In this document: positions 42,476 through 61,729 of the stretch, piece by piece
How positions within the stretch are numbered: the stretch's first letter is position 1
Layout of the letters: each line of letters opens with the position of its first letter
Assembly (NCBI RefSeq): GCF_040054535.1
Contig: NC_090783.1
Location: 1,695,501 to 1,759,500, forward strand
Direction: 5' to 3'
DNA from: Antennarius striatus
Taxonomy: Eukaryota; Chordata; Actinopteri; Lophiiformes; Antennariidae
DNA length: 64,000 nucleotides
Notes under the pieces: model-generated
Told to the model about the DNA's origin: nothing
Seen by the model: the letters and a program-made list of their open reading frames with translations, nothing else
The model's database searches: none
Program-made: the position numbers and the translations under genes

Positions 42476-44990
42476 TTTATTGTTCATGGGTTGTTTCACG
42501 CGTCCCAGCGGCCTCCTTCACACCTTTGGAAAACAAAAAAAGGTCACCAGGCGGTTGGATTTCATGCATTTTCTTTATTCTTTATTCTTCTTCTTCAGCA
42601 GATTTTTTTTCTTTTAAAGCAAAACACTTTTTTTTTTTTAATTTTAATTTTTTTTTCTTCCAACATCGAAGGCGTCGTCATCGGAAACGACGGCGTTTTT
42701 TAAAATTTTTTTATTATGGCTTCGTCGGGAGCAGGTTTTCCGCGTTCAGACGTGAGAAACGCACAGAGGGTTCGTTCAACGGGTCCCGCGCTAGCTAGCG
42801 TTTAGTTAGCATGCTCTACAGGAAGTCGTCTTTGCAGGGCTTGCTTTGTTTAAATTTCCAGAGCCGCTCCTGTCGTCCAATCAGAATCCGCGACTTCACG
42901 TCTGCCCAGCAGGAGGACTTACAAGTGAGCAAAGTGGCGCAAAAAGACGAGTAAATATGTTGATGTCTCCAGTATGAGCTAGGCTACATGCTAGTGTTCT
43001 GTAATTCCCATGATGCAATGCAGCATCATCTTCCTACCTGGGAATGCCACCTCTTCCCAGTTTTGATCCCTCAGTTGCTAACATGATCTCAACGTTCCAC
43101 ACAAACCTGCAGTGCACATGCCAGGCCAGTAGTGGGCAGTGTAGTTAACTGAGGCTAGATAACGCGGGACCTGAACCGGTTCTTTTCATCCTTCTTTTAG
43201 ATTAAAAATCAAAATATTTCCTGAATAAATCAATCAAAAAATTTTCCAAGTTATTTGAATAAAATCTACTTTATCAAACAGAGGCAAGAGAAACAGACCT
43301 AAGAACAGGTAAGAAACAGTCCGGCAGTATTTAAAGTATTCAAAGCACAGTCTGAGAAGGTTTTCAGGCACTTGTTAAACTCCCTCTGGGTCACGGCGAC
43401 GGATCGCGATCCTAGCTCCGTTCCTCACGCGCCGACTAAGAACCGCGGTTTTCTCACGTTTTACTACGACACAATCACAACGAACAATAAAGTTCACATT
43501 CAACTCAAAAGAATCCAAGACAACAACGGACTCCCAGGGGCCTCATCGCGGGATTTTGTTAGCGAAAAGATTCTAACGGAGGAAAACGTTGGTATCCGTT
43601 GGATTTTGGGTCTATCCCATCCCATAAATCCTAGATTCCAAGAAATCCTAGATTTAAACGGTTAAAACAGGATTCTTTTGCTAACGAAGCCCCCCCGGCG
43701 TAAAGAAAAGTCGTAACGTCTAAACGAAAAACACCAAGACGTCGTCGTTAAGGGTGTCTCCTCTAAAGCAGGATATCCACGCACATCACTTCAAATCGAA
43801 ATCTTTACTTTTCTTTGCGATCCAACCGGGATCCAGATGTCCAGCTAATCTTAGCTTCAGCTAACAGGAGAAAAACCGCTAGCACAGCTTTTAGCTAATC
43901 CAGTCTTCCTCTAAACTTCCTCTTCTTAAACTTTAAAAAGTTTGAGAGTTTCTGCTCTGAGGTCGGACGGAGATCCTGTTTCTCGTCGGGGAGACTCGTC
44001 ACAGTGAAACGCGGGATCGCGGCGTGGCTAGCATTCCCCCCGCGGCTAACGCCTCTCTGCTAACATCAAACAGCGAGTTTTCAAGTTGAGATTTTAAGGT
44101 GCGTTTTTAAAGGGACTCGTGAGACCGTGCAGAAAAGAAAGAAACAATCACCAACAACAAAGTCACGGGGTGTTAGCACGGTGCTAACAGTGTTCAGGTA
44201 ACCCCTCCACCACCACTATAACCCCCCCCTTGACGGTCTGAAACCACCTCAGCTGAAGGCAACAGTCGTCTTTGTCTATCAGCTCAAATCCCAGAGCCAA
44301 TTAAAAGGTGCGAGATGCCTTCCGTCAGTCCGGCTGCTTCCGCGCCGCCGTCAAATTGGTCAGCTGGGGAAGACCCCACCCCCCAAACCACTTCCCCAAA
44401 TTAATCGCATGCCGAGATAATCACATAACCCACAATTAATTCCATTTCCCCCATTTATTCCCCCTGCCCACGCGACGAGTATCCCTCCCCGCAGGCACGG
44501 AAAGCCAATGGAATCGTTGGGTTCGTCGGGTTCACGACGGCGACGAAACGCCAACACAGTGATGTCATCAGCAAAGAAAGGAATCCTGACGTCACGTTTA
44601 AAGCACTGAATGGATTCCTGATCGGTTTCACACGAACACTTAAAAAAAAAGAAAAAGAAAAAGACTCCGAGTCATGTGACACGAATATATTCGTCGAATA
44701 TTCCATCAGACGAGATTCGCTTCGACTCGTCTCCGAACGGGAAAAAAAAAAGAAAAAAGGGAATTTTTGTTTCCAGGCACAAATTGCACCTCTATTGCAC
44801 CTCTATTGATGAAATTGCACTCATTATCAGACCCTGGAATCAGCCCCCCCCCCGATTCTGGATCAGCTCCTACCTATGAGTAAAACTAGGCAAAAAATAC
44901 TAATAATAATTGAGGAGATTTGGTGACATTTGGAGGTTATTTTTGAGTAGGGCTGTAATAATTAGTTTAAATTTAATTAGTTTTAATTTA
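42290..44990. other. hoga1-morn4 intergenic region, second part
   Basis: No gene is recognised. It holds G-rich and T-rich runs, a short (TG)n tract at about 42445-42472, and moderately unique DNA. A 97-codon frame at 43372-43665 has no recognisable domain and no flanking exon signals. Confidence 0.45.
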
Positions 44991-45006
44991 ACAGGCCAGA
45001 TTTGTT

Positions 45007-45012
45007 TTTATT
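45007..45012 (-). terminator. morn4: possible morn4 polyadenylation signal
   Basis: TTTATT (AATAAA on the minus strand) 437 bases beyond the morn4 stop codon. Confidence 0.35.
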
Positions 45013-45448
45013 CTATTACGACTCCTTTTGGCACGTTTTCCTGACGTTTCTGCAAAAAAAACCAAAACAATTTAAATCTCGTTATAAATAAGCATGAAAG
45101 GGTTTACTTGGTTCTAATTCTAATTAATAAATAATAAAGTAATAAAAACAGATTTAATTCAAGGTGAACTCTTTCAACCTTGTCCCACCCGTCGAGAAAA
45201 CTGCCTTAAATGAGTTTTAATACATTTTACTTAAGTATAAAGTTTGTTTTTAGAACTTTTCAATGTTAATTTCACTTCTACGTGGGTCAGAACCACAATT
45301 TGACCGAACATTTGGACGGTCGATCTCAGATTCTGAATCCAGAGTTTAGTTTTGTCAGATTGATCTGCGTTCGACTCGACTGATCCAGAATCAGCGACTT
45401 CCTGCCGGGACGCGCGTCACATGACGTCCTTCTCAAATGACGTCCGGC

Positions 45449-52470
<7,022 letters not shown>

Positions 52471-53640
52471 CGAGGGCAGCGGGTTCAACGACTTAATTAG
52501 CCGGAGTGCTCCTCCGTTAAAACATTCGCCCTTGCCTTCTTTACGCGCTGCCCACCGTCTCTGTAGGATTATAAAGCGGCAGCGACGCTCCCGTTAACGA
52601 TTCCGTGTCATCTCATGCTTCAATTTGGTGATTAGACCCGCGTTTTCAACAGTTTTATGGAACTTGATTTATCGTTTTGCGCTAAAACGGCCGCACTGAG
52701 GTGGAGACGCTCCGACCGACGCGCCGGGATGGATTTAAAGCCAATAAAGCTCTAAATCAGCCCGAATAAAAAAAATTAAAAGGACACCAAGGTGACTCAC
52801 ATAAAGCACACACACATTCCCCAGTGTTTTCTTTGAGGGGGGGGTAAATTAGGATTAACAGATATTTCACTCTAATCCAACATTTCGCTGCACAAACGGA
52901 TTAATCATCATTTGTGCGTAAAAAGCGGCTCCAACCACACCTCAAGCGGGCCTTTCGGGATGATTTATGGCGCTGAGATTAGGAATAATAGAACGGAGGT
53001 TCTTGAAAACTGACAGAAAGGGGGAACAATAAGTCCTCAATTCATCCAGGAGAGATTAGAAATATAAGAAATCCCAAAGCGAAAGCTTTAATTTGGAGAT
53101 TTGATGCTAAAATAAACCTTGACTGATCATTCCCCCCCCCCCCACTTTTATGATTCTCTGCTTTTCTATGGTGCTTTATAGATGCAAATATAATAAAGAA
53201 GTATCACATAAATAAAAAGTACATTTTTTTTTGCCTCATGGGTTCATGCAAAATAAAATCCGAGTGAATTCCTGAAAGACGCGTATTGAATCCTGGCTCT
53301 GACAGGCAGATACACGAGCGTTTATTAATTCGATTACGACCATTAAGTAAGAAAAGACATCGTAATCCATTAAAGGAGAACTTGCGGTAATCCTTTAATT
53401 GGTCGCATAAGAATATTGGTCACCGGATCGGTTTCCTGGTAACGTGGCGCTTCGCTGTCACGTTATTCTTTTTGGAGACACTTTTTATTCGCTGCTTATA
53501 TATACATATATATATTTCCAGCCTTTGTTTATTTACCACCGCACCGAGATGGGCGCTCTACCATATGCGCTTTAATTTAAAGAATGCGGTGTCTTTTACG
53601 CGCATTTAAATCCCCGGCACGCCTGCGCCCTTTGACACAC
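52471..53640. promoter_or_regulatory. morn4-lcor intergenic region with candidate conserved elements
   Basis: Unique DNA with many homeodomain-like cores: GGATTAACAG, CGGATTAATCATC, ATTAATTCGATTA and GGTAATCCTTTAATTGG, at about 52850-53400. A GTTTCCTGGTAACG RFX-like site lies near 53429. The density of TAAT/ATTA sites with few repeats suggests one or more developmental enhancers. Not tested by alignment. Confidence 0.35.
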
Positions 53641-53978
53641 ATACTGGAGCTGTGCGCCACGGCAAATTTGGAGCACAGGCGCCATGTGCTGTACCCTTCA
53701 CAACATTAAAACAGACAAACATCCCATTAATCGACCAATGACAGCACATCCTCCCGCTGGAGATGCTTGGAGGGATGGAAGGAGGAGGGGAGGGGGGGAG
53801 GAAGGAGGAGGTGATTTTTGGTGGGTGGGACAAATGAGCTTTATAGAAAGGGGGATGCTGCAGCCCCTTCTTCCTCATATCTCACTCCACCCAGCCTTAG
53901 AATAAAAAACCACCGGTGACGTGCGCGCAGGGAAGCACCCAGCAGTATGTGCGCGCCCACGGGAGGGGCCGATAGAAA
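53641..53978 (+). promoter_or_regulatory. lcor: probable lcor upstream promoter and 5' UTR
   Basis: Immediately upstream of the lcor exon: ACCAATGACAG (CCAAT box) near 53733, a G-rich purine tract, TTTATAGAAAG (TATA-like) near 53841, and a CpG-containing GTGACGTGCGCGC near 53916. The ATG context is GAAAATGG, acceptable for initiation. Confidence 0.4.
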
Positions 53979-54075
53979 ATGGCGAGTCTGTGCAAAAGGC
54001 AGCAATGCACGATAGAGAGGCGCGGCTTTCGGCAGGAACTTGACTCTTGGAGGCACAAACTCATTCACTGTGTAG
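53979..54075 (+). CDS. lcor: first coding exon of lcor (ligand-dependent corepressor), partial
   Basis: 97 bases encode 32 residues plus one base, ending at a strong donor (GTAAGC). The peptide starts MASLCKRQQ and contains [18 protein letters not shown], which I recognise as the N-terminus of the long LCOR isoform; LCORL has a similar start (RRGFRRELDSWRHRLMHC). LCOR is a nuclear corepressor recruited by ligand-bound nuclear receptors, and its long form also associates with PRC2. I found no second exon in the remaining 10 kb, so the gene runs off the window. Human LCOR lies on 10q24, like the other genes here, which favours lcor over lcorl. Confidence 0.75.
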
Positions 54076-54484
54076 GTAAGCTTCTCTTGGCATTGTGTGT
54101 GTGTGTGTGTGCGGGTGTGTGTGAGGTGGCCGCGGGATGTCAGGAGCTGTGTTTGCGTTGCGGTGGTGTGTGTGTGTGTGTTTTTTGTGTGCGTAATGTC
54201 CACTGGAAAATCCATAGGCTCCATGGAGCTGTCATTTTTTTTTCGTTACGCGCGGCTGTTGGATCGACCCCCCCCCACCACCAAACGGACAACATCCAAA
54301 AACATTCAAACTCGAAGTTAGCAGCTTCACCCCCACCGTGTTCCCGCATGCCCCCCCCTAGAAACACTCGGTGTTTTTAACGCGCTTCGCCGGGGACTCA
54401 TATTGGTGATCGGTGTCACCGCGTCCGTGCTGGAGGGGGGGGGGATTTTTTTTTAAAGACATTATTCCGGAGCTGTTTGTTTAT

Positions 54485-54660
54485 TGTAAGCAGTGCAGGT
54501 CACGTGTGCAGATGGAGCTGCGCCTCAGCCAATCAGAGCCCCCGCTATAGGCTAAAACCGTGCTCGCATGCGCGCTGCCGACGCCGCTTGGAGTTTTTTG
54601 GTTCGGGAGGGCGATGCGCGCTCCCGGTCTCCAAACATATACGCCCCCCCCACCCCCACC
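54485..54660 (+). promoter_or_regulatory. lcor: possible alternative lcor promoter
   Basis: Downstream of exon 1 lies a CpG-rich block with CACGTG (54501), GCCAATCAG (CCAAT at 54529-54533) and TCGCATGCGCGC (NRF1-like, GCATGCGC at 54566-54573). This combination is typical of housekeeping-type promoters and could start the shorter lcor transcripts. Confidence 0.35.
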
Positions 54661-55608
54661 CCTCCCTCCACTTCCCTAGAAATCGGCTTTTGGGAGCGCG
54701 CATTGCTGCATTGAGAGGGGGGGGGGTGTCCGAGGAAATAATTTTGTATTTTAGGTGTGTGTGTGTGTTTGTGTGGGTGGGTGTGAGCAGGGCAGGGCGG
54801 CGGGGGTGGGGGTGGGGGGGGGTGGAGGAACGCGTCGGTGCCGGCCCCCCCGAACCGGACCCGGTACTTGTTGAAACGGATGAAACTCTGGGATGCAGTT
54901 TTTTGTTTTTTTTGCACATTATTGTGTTTTTAACGGGGGGGGGGGGGGGGGTCACGTGTTCACGCAGATAAATCCTCAATCCGGACCCCCCCCACCTCTG
55001 TCTTTCATCTTTTCCTCATTAGTTTCTTTTGATTTTGGTTTTTTTTTTTCTTTCTCCCATCCATCAACAACTCCCCCCCACCCCCCTACCCCCCACCCCC
55101 AATCGTCCGTTTTGTGGTGTATTTCATTAGCCCGGTTTAATCCGGTTACACCGACCCATCCGCGATGTGATGGTCAGATTATCATCCACTCTTCGCCTCT
55201 GATCTCCTAACCTTCCCCGGGTTTCCTCGGATGTCGGTCCGGGAGGGGGGGGGGGTCCTTAATCTGGCTTTTAACGCGCGTCATGCGTCGTCCACTTTGA
55301 TTTTGGACGCACTTGCGCGTCCAGATGTTGGCGCGTTGACCTGTCACCCATTTACCCATCCGACCGCCTGATAATAGCCCACATGGCCTGATTCCTAGAG
55401 GCGGAGCGGGGGGGTGGGGGGGCTTTTTAGTAAAGAAAACCCTCCTAATGAGGAGATGCAGTGTTGAATTAAAAGGTTAAAGTAATCTCTGACCTCCGGT
55501 TGGTGTGATCAGCAGAAAGCCAGGAGCAAACAGCAGCAGCCGTGTCGATAAAGAAGCACAAAATAAAAAGCCGCCAGTTTTCCCACAATCCTTTTCACCT
55601 CTGTTGGG

Positions 55609-55611
<3 letters not shown>

Positions 55612-55662
<51 letters not shown>
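55612..55662. repeat. (ATT)n trinucleotide repeat
   Basis: 51 bp of pure ATT. Confidence 0.96.
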
Positions 55663-55663
<1 letters not shown>

Positions 55664-55761
55664 TTTAAATAACAACAAATGTTTCCAATCATTTCACATC
55701 TGGTATTAATAATGAAGCGCCTCTTCTTTTAATGATTTATCGCTGGAGCTGAAAGCTGCTG

Positions 55762-55763
<2 letters not shown>

Positions 55764-55807
<44 letters not shown>
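55764..55807. repeat. (TG)n microsatellite
   Basis: 44 bp of pure TG; another 36-bp tract lies at 55992-56027 and a 32-bp one at 56643-56674. Confidence 0.95.
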
Positions 55808-55808
<1 letters not shown>

Positions 55809-55989
55809 TTTTCATTACATTTTTGGAGGCCTGTTTTGGATAAGGTGGCGTCTGATTGGATGTCGGTTCGAATCCCTGCAGGATTTTTTAAAAGTCGAGT
55901 GTGATAAATTCTCTGGGAGATCCCACAAAGCGTGGTGCTGATGACGCCGCCGGGATCCGGGGCCCCACGGAGCCCTGTAATGAATCCTG

Positions 55990-56028
<39 letters not shown>

Positions 56029-56360
56029 CGTCATACTTCTTCATTTCTGGTTGTTAACATTCATTGATTTGCTATGCGTGACCAGTTTCCCGCTGCAGCG
56101 CTGATCGGAGCTCAGATTGAAATCTGACGTGTTTATTTATTTGGAGGCTAAATCGGCGCCAAAAATACTGTCGGACGAGTTTGTCGACCGACACGCCAAA
56201 AAAAATGTGCATCCGACGGCGCCGGACGCCCAGAGGAAACTCAGACCTGTGAAATGAGGCGTCACAGCGCTATTTTAAAAAATTTTTTTATTGAGATGTA
56301 ATATTTATTTCTCGAAACATTGATTTCGTTGATTCATTTTTCGTTCCGTTTATTCTGATT

Positions 56361-56410
56361 TCGTGGGTCACGGGGGTTGCTGGAGCCGATCCCAGTGCCA
56401 ACGCAACAAA
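56361..56410 (-). mobile_element. SINE tail fragment
   Basis: GTGGGTCACGGGGGTTGCTG followed by GAGCCGATCCCAG is the inverted tail of the same fish SINE family as at 47627. Only about 50 bp remain. Confidence 0.55.
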
Positions 56411-56420
56411 CACAATCATT

Positions 56421-56502
56421 ATAGTATTTTCTGCACTATAAAGCGCACTGGATTATAAAACACACTGGATTATAAAACACACTGGATTATAAGGCGCACT
56501 GT
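56421..56502. mobile_element. second copy of the MITE terminus
   Basis: ATAGTATTTTCTGCACTATA begins a terminus like that at 48339 and 49263. It is followed by three CACTGGATTATAA units of about 20 bp, so an internal tandem repeat has formed from the terminus. Confidence 0.55.
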
Positions 56503-56641
56503 CGGGTTTTTGAGAAAGTTAAAGGCTTTTGTCGCTATGACAACCTACAATTCTAACATTTTACACTCGAATCACGACTCTTGACGATCAGAACGAAGGA
56601 GTCGCTTTGGATCGTCGGTCTTAGAAGTTTTCGGATGAGAA

Positions 56642-56676
<35 letters not shown>

Positions 56677-56839
56677 CACATCCGTACGTGTTCGTATCCT
56701 TCCGCCATCGCTGGTAATAAGTAGGTCCTGAGAAAGGTTAACAGTATTATTTGGGAGCAATTAGAGCCCGACTGTTGACTCCTTTGGTTCATGTTCTGGG
56801 AAGACGGCGGTTAATTTGATTCCTGAAAGGTTGAGGCGG

Positions 56840-56914
56840 TACGTGTGTGTGTGTGTGTGTGTGTGTTGGGGGGTGTGTGTGTGTTGGGGGGTGTGTGTGT
56901 GTTGGGGGTGTGTG
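56840..56914. repeat. compound (TG)n with G-run spacers
   Basis: Three successive blocks of GTGTGTGTGT, each ending in TTGGGGG(G). Confidence 0.9.
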
Positions 56915-57361
56915 AATCTGAAGCCTCTGTTCACACCTCACCTGCATAAATGTCACCAGGGCCAATTGAGAGGTCATTAACGGCAGGAAGGGGCGGGACG
57001 TTTGGAGGATGTGTTTCCTCTCCGTTCGTCTCTTCATCTAATCCCTCGATTGCTCCGGTGTCCAATCCCGGCGTTCCGTGTTGCCCCCCCCCATCCTGAC
57101 CCCCCCACACTGATTCCCTAATGGACAGATGGACACGTTCCTCTCTCCTCTCCATCCTGTAAATTCTTTTCATCAGCTTTTTGAAAAGGGAAACAAAACG
57201 TGGCTCATTTATCAGGAGCTGCTGGGGGGGGGGGGGGGGGGCATGGCAGTGGTCCATCAGCCCCCCCCCAGCCCCCACCGGCCCCACCGGCTCGGAGCCA
57301 GCACTGTAAATCTCCACGTTCCCTCTTCTTTACATATGCACACACACCTCCTGCTGTACTG

Positions 57362-57363
<2 letters not shown>

Positions 57364-57422
<59 letters not shown>
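57364..57422. repeat. (TG)n microsatellite
   Basis: 59 bp of pure TG, followed 10 bp later by an 18-base G run. Confidence 0.97.
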
Positions 57423-57424
<2 letters not shown>

Positions 57425-57569
57425 GCCAACCGGGGGGGGGGGGGGGGGGGGTTGAGCCATGCCAGCCAGGAGACCCGTGGGAGGAGGGCTCCTCTCTTTG
57501 GGGTGTGGGGGGTTGACGGCAATCTATAGGGAAAGCAAAATACACCACTGGCACTGAATGTTGACAGAT

Positions 57570-57570
<1 letters not shown>

Positions 57571-57625
<55 letters not shown>

Positions 57626-57648
57626 CGTGTGTGTGTGTGTGTGTGTGA
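57571..57648. repeat. (TG)n microsatellite
   Basis: 78 bp with one TTCG interruption. Confidence 0.97.
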
Positions 57649-58010
57649 ACCTTTATTTAGCCAGAAATCGTCCACCTCTTTTCCAGCGACAGGAGGAAAT
57701 CATCTCATCTCCGCGGCTCAGAAACGCCGTCAGAGATTTCAGCAAATGTAAAATAAAGTGGGACGGCCTTAAAGGTGGGGGGAGGGTGTGTGTGTGTGTG
57801 TGTGGGGGGGGGGGGGTTGCTCCTTTTAATGCATGATACGGTATAAACGTCTTTGATTTTCCTCTCTGGGAAAGTTTTCATTGTTGTTTTGGATGCCCAT
57901 CATCATCATCATCATGTGTGAGGGTCGCTAATCGGGACTAGCCGGATTAGCTCGTTGTGTTTTTATTGTTGTTGCGATGAACGTTTTTTTGTATTTTAAA
58001 ACCTTCTAAA

Positions 58011-58440
58011 ACACATGTGTCAAACTCAAGGCCCGGGGGCCAAATGTGGCCCTCCACATCATTTTTTGTGGCCCTCGAGAGTGTAAAAAGTCAGAGTGTC
58101 TAAAAATAAATAGGTCAAAAATGTGCTTTAACAAAAACTACATGTCCCACAATGCAGTAGTTCAGCCCATTTTAACTCTGACTAAAACATTTTGAACTTG
58201 TGTTTGATGTTATTTTTCTTTAGTCATTGATAGTTTGATCCTTGATTGATAAATTTAAAGCATTTATGTTACAACAGACAAACAAACAAACATATTTAAC
58301 TGTGTAACTGTAATGTAACACGAATAAGTAATAAATTCAGTACAGATTAGTTACTTTTATTTTACATTAAATTGAGTTACATTTACTTACATTTATTAGT
58401 TACATGTGGCCCTCTGAGGACAGCCGTTATGCTGATGTGT
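58011..58440 (+). mobile_element. non-autonomous hAT-like element, degenerate
   Basis: It begins TGTCAAACTCAAGGCCCG, then GGGGCCAAATGTGGCCCTCC, and ends with TGTGGCCCTCTGAGGACAGC and TTATGCTGATGTG. This is the layout of a very common fish repeat that normally closes with an inverted GAGTTTGACAC terminus. Here that closing terminus is missing, so the right end is truncated. No transposase is present. Confidence 0.55.
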
Positions 58441-58688
58441 TAGATGAATCTAAACCTGTCGGCGTTTGGAACTTTTTAAATCTCCCCTTCAGCTTTCTTC
58501 TCTCTGTATTTCCAGAGACCAAAGTCCGTCGTCTCCTTAAAATAAACTTTGAACACGGCGTCGGTGACACGACCCAAAATTTATGTAAGTGTTCCATTGT
58601 GTGCGTGGGCTCCTTTATTGTGAGCCGCCTGACCTCCTTGAGTTCTTTGGACACAGACGCCATGTGGGCTGTTTGTTTTTTGAGCACA

Positions 58689-58690
58689 CA

Positions 58691-58741
<51 letters not shown>

Positions 58742-58751
58742 ACACACACAC
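58689..58751. repeat. (CA)n microsatellite
   Basis: About 60 bp with one CC interruption near 58740. Confidence 0.95.
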
Positions 58752-60049
58752 GCAGGGCTGGTGAGATGTGTCGAGGCTTTAGCAGGAATGTTTACTCGGA
58801 CCCGCCTCCTTTCGTCTTTAATAATGGCGTCCTTTGTCTGGAAGGTCGTTTCGGACGCGTTTGCGTTTCGGAGCACTTTGGGCGTGTGCGTTCTTTAGCT
58901 TTTGTATTTCTAAGAAACGGTTTGAGAACATTTTTGGGAAGGGTGGACGTTGTCGTCAGACGTGTGTTAGCGTTAGCCGCCATGTTGTTTTTAACATCTA
59001 GGGGGTGAGAGAACAGTTTGGTGTTCTCGAGCAGAAATGGAAGTCTAAATAGGTGGCGCTGATCGATTAAGACGATTAATCGCGATTAATCGCTCGACTC
59101 GATTACAAACCACATAAACAAAGACAGACAGGAAACTGTTAGCTAAAAAACGTGGAAAACTTTATCGCTTAGCATGCAGTTAGAATCTCCGATAACAGTC
59201 TGCCTAACTTTTATTTTAGTTAAAGCCGATCTCGAAACGTCAGATTCAGAAGAAAAGTAGGCTGCTGCTCACAGGTGCACCCTGGGAAACGGAGTCCCTT
59301 ACAGAGATGGCTTGAGACAGAGCGGGGAAGTTGGAATACTTTGAGCGAGATGGTGGCGCTTTCGGTCGCATACGACACACCCCCCGTGCGGACGGACGAG
59401 GGCAGAGGATCGCTCAACAATCGACGAGGAGACAATGAGCAACTTTGTGCGCCTGAAAGAGGCTCCATTATGGTTTAGCCTTCAACACGGGCGTGCACAC
59501 GGAGAAAAGACTGCTGCCATTCAAACAGGGATAAATGCTCGGAACAGTTAAAGCAGCGAGACATTCATCAGTCCATGGATGACAGAAAAGCAGCTCCGGC
59601 GCAGATTGAATTAAATCGGAGTGTTTGAACTAGACGTCTATAATGATGATGATATGATGAATCCTCCTCGCCTGAGGCTTCTCCTTTTTTCTTCTTCTTC
59701 TCTTTGTAAAAAAACAGAGAAACAAATCAATTTGCGTTAGTCCGTGAGGCCTTCAGGTCCTGCTCGTGTTCAGTGGTCATTGTGGTCACTTTGTGAAGCA
59801 GGACAGGAAACCCGACCAGCCTCCACCGCATAAATTCACATTTAGCTCCTGGTGCTGGTGGAAGGACACCTGTCTGTAGTCTCAGTTACAGCTTCGCCTC
59901 GGTGGCCGTGGCCTCCTCTTTCTCCTCCTCTTCTTCCTCCTCCTCTTCCTCAGTTAGCGCCATCCGTCGCCTTTCTGAGGTCAGACGTCTTTTTCAAACA
60001 CTCTGGTAGCGTTCGTTTTCAGATCCATCGCTGTAGCAACCACATATAG

Positions 60050-60235
60050 AGACATTTTGAGGCTACTTGTGCATTAGCGTCATGTACACGTTTGAGGCTA
60101 CTTGTGCATTAGAATCATGTCGGCGTTTAAGGCTACTTGTGTATTAGCATCATGTAAGCATTTAAGGCTACTTGTGTATTAGAATTATGTATGCATTTAA
60201 GGCTACATGGGCTTTAGCATCATGTAGGCGTTTAA
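60050..60235. repeat. ~35-bp minisatellite, first cluster
   Basis: About five units of the form TTTGAGGCTACTTGTGCATT plus AGCATCATGTAGGCG-like text. It is the same family as the larger array at 61085-61660, about 850 bp downstream. Confidence 0.88.
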
Positions 60236-60799
60236 CCACAGGCGGGGGGGCGGGGTCTCGGTCGTATCATCGTCAGGCAGAGTGATCGTTACTTTCCTCA
60301 CATAACTTTGGGTTTGTTCGATCCATCCACCGCCCCGGCCTCCTCTCATCATCGGCGTGTTTTGACTCAAATAAAATTGATTTGATTTGATTCCACTGAG
60401 GCCCAGCGATCACAGACAGCAGTTTAAAAGAATAAATAAAAAAAGAACGGTAGGATGAATAATTTATTTGTCATGAAACAGAGCGAGTCCTAAAACGTAT
60501 TCACAAAAGACAAACATATCCGGCGCGGTGGAGGGAATTAACCTGTCAGTAAAGATTTCAGCTCTTAATAATAAAACCTTCTTGAAATCCCAGCAGTGGA
60601 AAGAGAAAGAAAAACAAAATCATTTACAAGAATCAGCGATCCAGAATTAGGGTCACGTTTGTCGGACACGGACTGCGGCTCAGGGGCCGAAAGCCTTTTC
60701 AAAATTCATAAAACAACAACCATTAAATAATAAATGGAGCAGAAAAGACCCTCCCCCACCAACGCTTTAAAAAAAAAAGTTGTTTTTTTTGCTTTGCTC

Positions 60800-60970
60800 A
60801 TATTTACTAGCGGCGCTGACACACGTTAATGCAGCTTTTGTCCCCTTTGGGCCACCGTAGGTGATTCATGACAGGTAATGGTCAAAAATAATTGAACAGT
60901 TTTTAATCAGAGAGCGTTTGGGTTCACAGCCCGGCGGCACGGTAACGGCAAGATAATAAGGTGGAGAATG
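60800..60970. promoter_or_regulatory. candidate conserved element in lcor intron
   Basis: A repeat-free block holding ACGTTAATGCAG, GATTCATGACAGGTAATG, AAATAATTGAACAG, TTTTAATCAG and GGCAAGATAATAAGG. It is dense in homeodomain-like and GATA-like cores. This is inference only. Confidence 0.25.
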
Positions 60971-61038
60971 GGCGAGGAGAAAGGGGGCGGGGCTTCAAGT
61001 TGTGGGCGTTCATTTTCGTTGGGGCCTGTCGATTAGAA

Positions 61039-61729
61039 ATCAATGAGGGTATGAGAAACCGATCGGAACCCCCCCAAACCTATGGGGGGTTACATGTGTT
61101 TTAGCATCATGTAGACGTTTGAGGCTACTTGTGTATTAGCATCATGTAGGCGTTTGAGGCTACATGTGTATTAGCATCGTGTAGGCGTTTGAAGCTATAT
61201 GTTAGGTGTTTGAGGCTACATATGTATTAGCATTATGTAGGCGTTTGAGGCTACAAATGTATTAGCATCATGAAGGTGTTTGAGGCTACGTATGTATTAG
61301 CATCATGTAGGCGTTTGAGGCTACATGTGTATTAGCACCATGTAGGCGTTTGAGGCTACATGTGTATTAGCATCGTGTAGGTGTTTGAGGCTACATGTAT
61401 TTTAGCATCATGTAGACGTTTGAGGCTACATGTGTATGGGCATAATGTAGGTGTTTGAGGCTACATATGTATTAGCATCATGAAGGTGTTTGAGGCTACG
61501 TATGTATTGGCATCATGTAGGCGTTTAAGGCTACATGTGTTTTAGCATCATGTCGGCGTTTGAGGCTACATGTGTTTTAGCATCACGTCGGCGTTTGAGG
61601 CTACATGTGTTTTGGCATCATGTAGGCGTTTGAGGCTACATGTGTTTTAGCATCCTTCAAGCATTGAATGTTTAAATTGGGGGTTGTGGTCTGATCGGTT
61701 TCTGATCGGTTTCTGATACCCTCATCGAT
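61039..61729. repeat. 35-bp minisatellite array bounded by inverted termini
   Basis: About 15-16 units of 35 bp (GTTTGAGGCTACATGTGTAT plus TAGCATCATGTAGGC) fill 61085-61660. The array is flanked by an imperfect inverted repeat: 61039-61070 (ATCAATGAGGGTAT then AGAAACCGATC) and 61697-61729 (GATCGGTTTCTGATACCCTC then ATCGAT). The arms match at about 28 of 32 positions. This suggests a mobile element with an internal tandem array, or an inverted duplication that preceded array growth. Confidence 0.8.

Noticed and set aside
43372-43665. 97-codon frame in the hoga1-morn4 interval
   Set aside because: No domain, no splice context and no codon pattern distinguishing it from chance.
55830-55880. tRNA-like B-box GGTTCGAATCC near 55865
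   Set aside because: No cloverleaf or A-box could be found around it. It is probably a SINE relic or chance.
59220-59468. 82-codon minus-strand frame
   Set aside because: No recognisable domain and no supporting signals. The surrounding DNA looks like an ordinary intron.
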